DNA from: Limisphaerales bacterium
GTDB lineage: Bacteria; Verrucomicrobiota; Verrucomicrobiae; Limisphaerales; UBA11358
Assembly (NCBI GenBank): GCA_003152145.1
Contig: PLZL01000434.1
Span: forward strand, 15,097-21,868
Reading direction: 5' to 3'
DNA length: 6,772 bases
Shown here: positions 5,255 through 6,772 of the stretch, in pieces
Layout: each line of letters opens with the position of its first letter
How positions within the stretch are numbered: position 1 is the first letter of the stretch
Program-made: the position numbers and the translations under genes
The notes under the pieces: model-generated
Told to the model about the DNA's origin: nothing
What the model saw: only the letters and a program-made list of their open reading frames with translations
The model's database searches: none

Positions 5255-5358
5255 CAGGGCGGGTCAGTCCTCTGCCTGCCGCTTGTGCTTTGGTAGCTTT
5301 GCGCAAGCCCCTGCCGTTGGAACATTGAAATAAGGGCCGCTTTTTTAACTTGCATACA

Positions 5359-6120
5359 ATGAAAGCCGGGGCAAAATCAGCCTCGAAAATCATGGCGTGG
5401 ACAAAGACTAAAAAGGCAATCGTGTGGGGAGCCGTGGTGCTGCTGGTGTCGGTCGCGGTCACGCTGTTTCTTCAACGGCACAATATCGCAAACTCGATGA
5501 TGGTTGCCGGCGGGAAACGCGCCGTGGCAAACCACATCGCCACACCCGTTGATTTAACCGGCTATTACGGCACGCCGGCTTCAGTTCTTGAGAATGCCTC
5601 GGGTTTTTGGGGGGAAATTCCCTGGGAATTTCAAGTGTTCCGCCACGTGCCGCTCCAGATAGATGGGATCATATATCTTTGGGGCGCAGGCAATGCGAAA
5701 GCGGGCAATGTCTTTCCAGAAGAGGTTTTGGGAATTGCCGTGAACCTGAAGTTTGACACCCTCTACGTTTATCATTGCACCTTTTACGGATCGCCCAAAA
5801 ACACCCCCGTTTACGATCTGGTGTTCCGTTACGAAGACGGTGATTCAGCGACCAACACCATCCGATACGGCGTTGACACCATCGACTTTAACACCGCTGG
5901 CAAAAGAACGGCGCCTCCCTCCGGACCCAACACCAAAGTGGCCTGGGTTGGCTCGTCTTTCACGCCGGACGGAACGCGGCCGTTGCTCTTCAGCCTGACC
6001 GCCATTAAAAATCCGCGGTCTTTCAGCAAAGTCACATCCATTGATTTGTTTTCCAGCAAAAACCAAAGTGCCGGCGTCATCCTGGCCATGACGGCTGGAC
6101 CGTCCGGACTGATGAAGTGA
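5359..6120 (+). CDS. Single-pass membrane protein of unknown function (verrucomicrobial family)
   Basis: Protein of 253 residues: a basic N-terminus, one membrane helix at about 20-38 (AIVWGAVVLLVSVAVTLFL), then an extracytoplasmic part of about 210 residues. Visible motifs are TPVDLTGYYGTPAS (62-75), VPLQIDGIIYLWGAGNAK (97-114), FPEEVLGIAVNLKFDTLYVYH (split: FPEEVLGIAV and NLKFDTLYVYH), YGVDTIDF, PNTKVAWVG (190-198), VTSIDLFSS and VILAMT near the end. I recall the pattern (PVDL, QIDG, LYVLH-like, VAWTG-like, VTSIDF, LAMT) in many secreted or anchored verrucomicrobial proteins, but know no function; the alternation of strands suggests a beta-sandwich. Start choice is uncertain: ATG 5359 is used, but TTG 5350 (AAGGG 13 bases upstream) and ATG 5392 (directly before the helix) are possible. 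The stop is TGA. No co-directional gene precedes it, so it likely has its own promoter in the repeat-rich spacer. Confidence 0.5.
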   Translation: MKAGAKSASKIMAWTKTKKAIVWGAVVLLVSVAVTLFLQRHNIANSMMVAGGKRAVANHIATPVDLTGYYGTPASVLENASGFWGEIPWEFQVFRHVPLQIDGIIYLWGAGNAKAGNVFPEEVLGIAVNLKFDTLYVYHCTFYGSPKNTPVYDLVFRYEDGDSATNTIRYGVDTIDFNTAGKRTAPPSGPNTKVAWVGSSFTPDGTRPLLFSLTAIKNPRSFSKVTSIDLFSSKNQSAGVILAMTAGPSGLMK

Positions 6121-6155
6121 AGAGCCGCCCGGTTTGGCAGTGTCCTGATTTGGCG

Positions 6156-6231
6156 CGGAACGCGGATTGTCCCCAATCCGCAGCGGCTGGACAGTGCGGG
6201 GATGCTGCGAGTTGGGACAACTCGCGCTCCG
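6156..6231. repeat. Pair of related hairpins in opposite orientation
   Basis: Hairpin 1 is GCGGATTG-TCCC-CAATCCGC (6162-6181) and hairpin 2 is GCGAGTTG-GGA-CAACTCGC (6207-6225), both perfect 8-bp stems. The wider blocks 6156-6183 and 6205-6231 are reverse complements of each other at about 22 of 28 positions. Two stem positions differ between copies, and in each copy both arms differ so that pairing is kept. The RNA could fold as two short hairpins or one long one. No T-tract follows, so I do not call it a terminator although it lies after the stop at 6118-6120. Confidence 0.5.
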
Positions 6232-6308
6232 CTTGCAAGTTTGAAATTCAAATTGGGTCGCGCCGAAAAAAGTTCCAACATTCCCCGTTTTCAGGCATCT
6301 ATAACTGT

Positions 6309-6772
6309 GTGCGAACCGTTTTAAAGCTGCTCATCGTGATCTTTGCCTGCGTCGCGGCGTTTGGCAGCCGTGACGCGCTTGCACAAATCTCGCTACCGTC
6401 GCTCGGCGGCTCGTCGCTGGCCGCGCATCATACGCAGGCTAAATTGATTTTGTCCGCCGACACCGCAAAGCCCGGCGACACGATTTGGGTCGGCGTGGAC
6501 ATGAAGATGGAACCGGCCTGGCACACCTACTGGAAAAATCCCGGCGCAGCCGGCCTGGCCACAAAAATCCAATGGCAATTGCCGCCCGGAGTCATCGCTG
6601 GAGAAATCCAATGGCCGCTCCCGGAAAAACTGCCGCCCATCGAGGTGACGACTTACGGTTACAACGACGAAGTGATGCTGCTCGTGCCGCTTAAGCTCGC
6701 CAGCGATTTGAAGCCCGGCCCATTGGATTTGAAGGCGAACGTTTCGTGGCTCGAATGCAAGGATGTTTGCGT
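6309..6772 (+). CDS. dsbD: DsbD/ScsB-type thiol:disulfide interchange protein, N-terminal part (3' truncated by the window)
   Basis: Family role: a membrane protein that carries electrons from cytoplasmic thioredoxin to periplasmic substrates. Only the N-terminal periplasmic domain is visible (154 residues). A signal peptide covers about 1-25 (VLKLLIVIFACVAAF, then RDALA). The domain shows PGDTIWVGVDMKMEPA, WHTYWKNPG (71-79), a PPG...I.WPLPEKLPP stretch, TYGYNDEVMLLVPL (115-128) and WLECKDVC at 147-154. The two cysteines, Cys150 and Cys154 (CxxxC), are the expected redox pair of this domain. The transmembrane DsbD core and thioredoxin-like C-terminus should follow beyond the window. The start is GTG 6309: no ATG lies in frame upstream nearby, and it falls directly before the signal peptide; the Shine-Dalgarno (CAGG at 6292-6295) is weak. 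ScsB-like subfamily is possible; the wider family call is secure. Confidence 0.5.
   Translation, partial: MRTVLKLLIVIFACVAAFGSRDALAQISLPSLGGSSLAAHHTQAKLILSADTAKPGDTIWVGVDMKMEPAWHTYWKNPGAAGLATKIQWQLPPGVIAGEIQWPLPEKLPPIEVTTYGYNDEVMLLVPLKLASDLKPGPLDLKANVSWLECKDVC

Larger units (their letters stand above)
4825..5358. other. Divergent, repeat-packed spacer upstream of two genes
   Basis: This 534-bp region separates the divergent propeller gene and unknown membrane-protein gene and must hold both promoters, though I cannot assign -35/-10 boxes with confidence. In order it contains a hairpin (4908-4922), a 12-bp palindrome (5026-5037), a dispersed repeat (5059-5119), two hairpin units with GTA loops (5151-5219) and the 36-bp repeat with its tail (5219 to about 5323). 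Only about 35 bp between that tail and the gene start is free of recognised repeat. No open frame here looks genuine. Confidence 0.5.

Noticed and set aside
6156..6231. Intrinsic terminator after the gene at 5359
   Set aside because: The stems are strong but no U-tract follows either one on either strand, and the element resembles dispersed palindromes.
5829..6281. Minus-strand open frame of 150 codons across 5829-6281
   Set aside because: It is antisense to the coherent coding frame 5359-6120 and continues into the opposed hairpins, with no domain pattern.

Overview
The window looks like a chromosomal piece of a Verrucomicrobiota bacterium, most likely a Pedosphaera/Limisphaerales-type soil or freshwater lineage. 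This rests on recalled resemblance, not a search: a secreted GH55-type glucanase, an NHL-propeller protein ending in the short beta-rich tail common in that phylum, a membrane-anchored protein family I associate with it, and intergenic DNA packed with short degenerate dispersed repeats.

Layout: (1) 1-566, + strand, the 3' part of a PilT/PilU-type pilus retraction ATPase. (2) 567-929, a convergent spacer made almost wholly of repeats, including a 57-bp two-hairpin insert. (3) 930-2708, - strand, a complete secreted GH55-like glycoside hydrolase, flanked by direct copies of one ~58-68 bp repeat (816-873 and 2749-2816). (4) 2878-3276, - strand, a small membrane-anchored PDZ protein. (5) 3277-3696, a repeat-rich spacer. 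(6) 3697-4824, - strand, an exported six-bladed NHL-type beta-propeller. (7) 4825-5358, a divergent spacer with a 12-bp palindrome, several hairpins and a second copy of a 36-bp perfect repeat. (8) 5359-6120, + strand, a single-pass membrane protein of unknown function. (9) 6121-6308, a spacer with two related hairpins in opposite orientation. (10) 6309-6772, + strand, the 5' part of a DsbD/ScsB-type thiol:disulfide interchange protein starting at GTG and running off the window.

The genes do not form one pathway. Most products are exported or membrane-anchored (glucanase, PDZ protein, propeller, unknown membrane protein, DsbD-like protein), so the shared theme is the cell envelope. The three minus-strand genes are co-directional but separated by 169 and 420 bp of repeat-filled DNA, so a tight operon is unlikely. 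The most unusual content is the spacers: at least four repeat families, nested in one another, and a recurring design of short perfect stems closed by three-base (once four-base) loops. One hairpin doublet seems to interrupt an older repeat with a 3-bp flanking duplication, as a small mobile palindromic element would.
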